Below, piece by piece: positions 5,419-7,233 of a stretch of 7,233 nucleotides of DNA; within the stretch, counting starts at the first letter, position 1; every line of letters begins with the position of its first letter. Below the pieces are notes generated by a model that saw nothing but the letters and a program-made list of their open reading frames with translations, was not told the origin of the DNA and did no database searches. This stretch comes from Oscillospiraceae bacterium. Lineage in GTDB: Bacteria; Bacillota; Clostridia; Oscillospirales; Acutalibacteraceae. A program made the position numbers and the translations under genes. The stretch covers positions 1 to 7,233 of the forward strand of contig JAHZCM010000001.1 of assembly GCA_019422905.1 (NCBI GenBank), in the 5' to 3' direction.

Positions 5419-5811
5419 TTACAGAAACTCGATTTTCTGTTCTCCAGCACATTGCGTGCGCCCGCTCTCCCCGCATAGTCCGTCGGCCCGACAGGCAGCT
5501 TGAGCTGACCCTGTAAGAGTTCTGTTACCGCCCGGTATCTTAAGGCGCACGGAGCATTTTGTCCTTTGCCTGAAACGCCCTGCCGCCCGTAAACGGGCGA
5601 TGCACACACGGAGCAAAGCTTTCCGCTGATCTGCCTGCCCGTTAATCATCCGCCTGTTAATCTGCTTACCCGCTAATTTGCCTGGCGCCAATCTGTCTAA
5701 CTGCTAATCTACCCACTTGCTTATCAGCAGCCCGCTTCGTTTGCTGCCTGAAGCCAAGGCTCTTTTACGGAATATCTCCGCCGGCAGAGCTGGCGGCTTC
5801 CATAACAGTCA
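5419..5811. other. Gene-poor stretch with a hairpin and tandem repeats
   Basis: No open frame here has family motifs, a plausible ribosome-binding site and normal composition. The stretch holds a small perfect hairpin, CGCCCGT (5584-5590) with ACGGGCG (5593-5599), and the degenerate tandem repeat listed separately at 5631-5724. Frames that remain open on either strand look like chance openings. It may be decayed coding sequence continuous with the remnant at 5338-5418. Confidence 0.6.
5631..5724. repeat. Degenerate 15/16-base tandem repeat, six units
   Basis: Six head-to-tail units begin at 5631, 5647, 5662, 5678, 5693 and 5709, with lengths 16, 15, 16, 15, 16 and 16. Examples are CTGCCTGCCCGTTAAT, CTGCTTACCCGCTAAT and CTGTCTAACTGCTAAT. 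Most start CTG and five of the six end in AAT (the last ends in TTAT). Units abut directly with no spacers, so this is not a CRISPR array. Mixed unit lengths would break any reading frame, which argues against a protein repeat. Confidence 0.7.
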
Positions 5812-5850
5812 AAAACCGGCGCAGCCTTTTAAAAAAGCTGCGCCGGTTTT
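5812..5850. terminator. Strong terminator, bidirectional in form
   Basis: AAAACCGGCGCAGC (5812-5825) and GCTGCGCCGGTTTT (5837-5850) form a perfect 14-base-pair stem with an 11-base loop, with A/T runs on both sides. It lies about 70 bases beyond the stop of the minus-strand zinc-ribbon gene and is its natural terminator. It could also stop plus-strand transcripts from the gene-poor region. Confidence 0.93.
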
Positions 5851-5918
5851 CAATTTATATGGATTCGTTTGAAACGCCGTTTGAGCGCGTGGCAAATTGA
5901 GCCTCAGCCAAAACCGCT

Positions 5919-6518
5919 TTATTTCAGGAACGGAAGCGAGCCAACCAGCGCCGCATCCTTCGCCTTGCCGCCGCAAACCTGGAAGAAGCAGATGATGCGG
6001 ACAACATATACGACGACCATGGCGATAACGCCAAGAATCGGCGCAATAATGGTCCAGCACAAAACAAGCGATACAATGAGCAGTAGCTGACTGACGATCT
6101 CCAGCTTCAGCGCCTGACGGGAATGGAAGCTGGCATACGGAGATTCCGGAGCAGCCAGCAGCGCGATTACGATGCCGATGATGCCAAGCATATACGCCGC
6201 CATTGCCGTGACCTTATTCTTGGAAATGTCCTCCGGCGTAAATTCCGCCGTATGATCCGACGGGTCATACGCAGGCTGTATCGGCTGGTACGCCTGCGGC
6301 GGATACGGAGCCGGCATGGGCTGCTGTGCCGGATACGGTTCCGGCTGCGGAGCAGGCTGTTGTACGGGAGTCGGTTCCGGCTGCGGAGCGGGTTGCTGCA
6401 CAGGAGCCGGCTCCGGCTGAGAAGCAGGCTGCGCCTGCTGGGCTACAGGTGTGCCGCAAACAGCGCAAAACGTGCCGCCCTCTGCGAGCGGGCTGCCGCA
6501 TTGTTGACAAAAAGCCAT
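5919..6518 (-). CDS. Zinc-ribbon membrane protein with a Pro/Gln-rich linker (DUF4870-like)
   Basis: The 199-residue product has three parts. Residues 1-25 are a zinc ribbon with two CxxC knuckles (Cys4/Cys7 and Cys18/Cys21). Residues 26-85 are a Pro/Gln/Glu-rich linker with a 12-residue repeat (QPEPAPVQQPAP, QPEPTPVQQPAP). Residues 95-199 form a membrane domain with about three hydrophobic segments (103-123, 141-158, 159-181), and a short segment after the first (ESPYASFHSRQALKL, 125-139) resembles the SPYVRFHANQGL motif of DUF4870 proteins. The ATG at 6518 has AAAGGATGG just upstream; an extension to 6575 would lack such a site. With no signal peptide, the ribbon is probably cytoplasmic. 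The gene is monocistronic with its own promoter and terminator. The biochemical role is unknown; scaffolding or sensing at the membrane is a guess. Confidence 0.85.
   Translation of the reverse strand: MAFCQQCGSPLAEGGTFCAVCGTPVAQQAQPASQPEPAPVQQPAPQPEPTPVQQPAPQPEPYPAQQPMPAPYPPQAYQPIQPAYDPSDHTAEFTPEDISKNKVTAMAAYMLGIIGIVIALLAAPESPYASFHSRQALKLEIVSQLLLIVSLVLCWTIIAPILGVIAMVVVYVVRIICFFQVCGGKAKDAALVGSLPFLK
6337..6444. repeat. In-frame 36-base tandem repeat coding for the Pro-rich linker
   Basis: Three units of 36 bases start at 6337, 6373 and 6409; the first two are very similar and the third diverges in its second half. Each codes on the minus strand for a 12-residue block rich in Pro, Gln and Glu. 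Because the period is a multiple of three, unit gain or loss would change linker length without shifting the frame. Confidence 0.8.
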
Positions 6519-6597
6519 AATTCTGACCATCCTTTCATAGCGGGAACGGCTTTGCAGGGCAAAACCGACGCGCATTTCAATGATTTACCTCTCAAAA

Positions 6598-6626
6598 ATT
6601 ATACTCCACACCAAATGGATTGTAAA
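6598..6626 (-). promoter_or_regulatory. Promoter of the zinc-ribbon membrane protein gene
   Basis: On the minus strand, TTTACA (complement of 6621-6626), a 17-base spacer and a perfect TATAAT (complement of 6598-6603). The start of transcription would be near 6591, leaving a leader of about 70 bases before the ATG at 6518. Confidence 0.85.
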
Positions 6627-6653
6627 GCGCTTCGCGCAAAAAATGTCAAAATA

Positions 6654-6723
6654 TTATGTAAAGAAACGCTTTTCCGCCATCTTGTACCGGACCGAAGAAT
6701 CTGCTATACTGGATTTTACATAA
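6654..6723. promoter_or_regulatory. Separated inverted repeat flanking the isochorismatase promoter
   Basis: TTATGTAAA (6654-6662) and TTTACATAA (6715-6723) are exact reverse complements, 52 bases apart, and bracket the promoter at 6682-6710. The second copy lies over the expected transcription start. They could be paired half-sites for a regulator or chance AT-rich matches. Confidence 0.3.
6682..6710 (+). promoter_or_regulatory. Promoter of the isochorismatase-family gene
   Basis: TTGTAC (6682-6687), 17-base spacer, TATACT (6705-6710), with transcription expected near 6717. It diverges from the minus-strand promoter at 6598-6626. Confidence 0.75.
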
Positions 6724-6767
6724 GATGCCGGGCACCCGCCGCGGCAAACGGGAAGGACAGAGGCTTT

Positions 6768-7233
6768 ATGCAAAATCCAACGAAATCCGCTTTTATTTTG
6801 ATCGATATGGAAAACGGCTTCCTTACGCCGGACTCCGCGCACTGCATTGCGGGCGCGGCCGCGACGGTGCCAGCCTGTGCCGCCGCGATCCGCACCGCCC
6901 GGGAAAAGAAGATTCCGGTTTTCTTCGTCAAGCGCATTTACCGCGCAGACGGCAGCGATGTGGAGTGTACCCGCTACGCGCAGTGGGTACAGGGCGGGCG
7001 CAGCATGGCGCCCGGTACGGCCGGCGCCGACGAGCCGGAAGCGCTCCGCCCGCAGCCAGGCGATTACACGATCATCAAGCCGCGCTGGAGCGCGTTTTTT
7101 CAGACGGAGCTGGATCTCATCCTGCGGCGGCTCGGCGTGCGCACCGTGATCCTTGCGGGAACCACAACGCCGAACTGCATCCGCACCACCTGCTACGATG
7201 CAAACGCCCTGGATTATAACGTGGTTGTGCTTT
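6768..7233 (+). CDS. Isochorismatase-family cysteine hydrolase (partial, runs off the window)
   Basis: The first 155 residues are present. The catalytic triad of the family is visible: Asp13 in FILIDMENGF (9-18), Lys104 in IIKPRWSAFF (102-111) and Cys137 in AGTTTPNCIRTTCYDANALDYNVVVL (130-155). Family members run about 170-210 residues, so only the last strand and helix are missing. Most such stand-alone proteins hydrolyse amide or ester bonds (nicotinamidase-like or ureidoacrylate-type); true isochorismate cleavage is not implied. The substrate cannot be told from sequence. The ATG at 6768 follows GAAGGA about 10 bases upstream. A promoter lies at 6682-6710. If it is a nicotinamidase it would connect to NAD turnover like the sirtuin, but the two are about 3.5 kb apart in separate units and this link is speculative. 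Confidence 0.9.
   Translation, partial: MQNPTKSAFILIDMENGFLTPDSAHCIAGAAATVPACAAAIRTAREKKIPVFFVKRIYRADGSDVECTRYAQWVQGGRSMAPGTAGADEPEALRPQPGDYTIIKPRWSAFFQTELDLILRRLGVRTVILAGTTTPNCIRTTCYDANALDYNVVVL

Noticed and set aside
5631..5724. Possible CRISPR array
   Set aside because: Units are 15-16 bases, degenerate and directly adjacent with no spacers, and no cas gene is in the window.
6519..6575. Longer N-terminus for the zinc-ribbon protein
   Set aside because: The extra 19 residues precede the zinc ribbon without conservation-like pattern, and the AAAGGATGG site fits the ATG at 6518.

Overview
The window looks like a chromosomal segment from a GC-rich anaerobic Firmicute, probably a gut clostridium of the Oscillospiraceae type. 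Ribosome-binding sites are AGGAGG-like, promoters are SigA-type (TTGACA/TATAAT with 17-base spacers), genes are separated by intrinsic terminators, and the gene families (Rrf2, SirTM sirtuin, zinc macrodomain, DUF1680/GH127) fit that group. The taxonomic call is inference.

Layout: (1) 1-65, the last 20 codons of an AraC-type regulator. (2) 105-712, an Rrf2-family repressor gene with its own promoter, an inverted-repeat operator over the -35 box and a strong terminator. (3) 839-3259, a three-gene operon: a flavin-binding split-barrel protein fused to a two-cluster ferredoxin, a zinc-type macrodomain ADP-ribosyl hydrolase, and a class-M sirtuin (SirTM) ADP-ribosyltransferase. Its promoter carries the same inverted-repeat motif twice, followed by a leader RNA that can fold up to the edge of the ribosome-binding site. 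(4) 3344-5323, a monocistronic cytoplasmic DUF1680/GH127-type glycoside hydrolase with its own promoter, TTG start and terminator. (5) 5324-5811, a gene-poor stretch with a probable remnant of an endonuclease/exonuclease/phosphatase gene and a degenerate 15/16-base tandem repeat. (6) 5812-6626, minus strand, a zinc-ribbon, Pro-rich, membrane protein gene with promoter and terminator. (7) 6682-7233, the first 155 codons of an isochorismatase-family hydrolase, cut by the window end.

The most interesting unit is region 2 plus 3. The Rrf2 repressor probably controls both itself and the adjacent operon, because an 8-7-8 inverted repeat (GTTGTAAT-N7-ATTACAAC and variants) lies in both promoters. 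SirTM and its macrodomain partner are a writer/eraser pair for protein ADP-ribosylation. In the characterised Staphylococcus/Streptococcus operons the target is a lipoylated GcvH-like protein encoded alongside; here no GcvH-like or lipoate ligase gene is present, and the partner is instead an FMN/Fe-S redox protein. This suggests a redox-responsive ADP-ribosylation module with a different or unlinked target. A further oddity is that the flavin/ferredoxin gene seems to start at an ATA codon placed correctly after a perfect AGGAGG.
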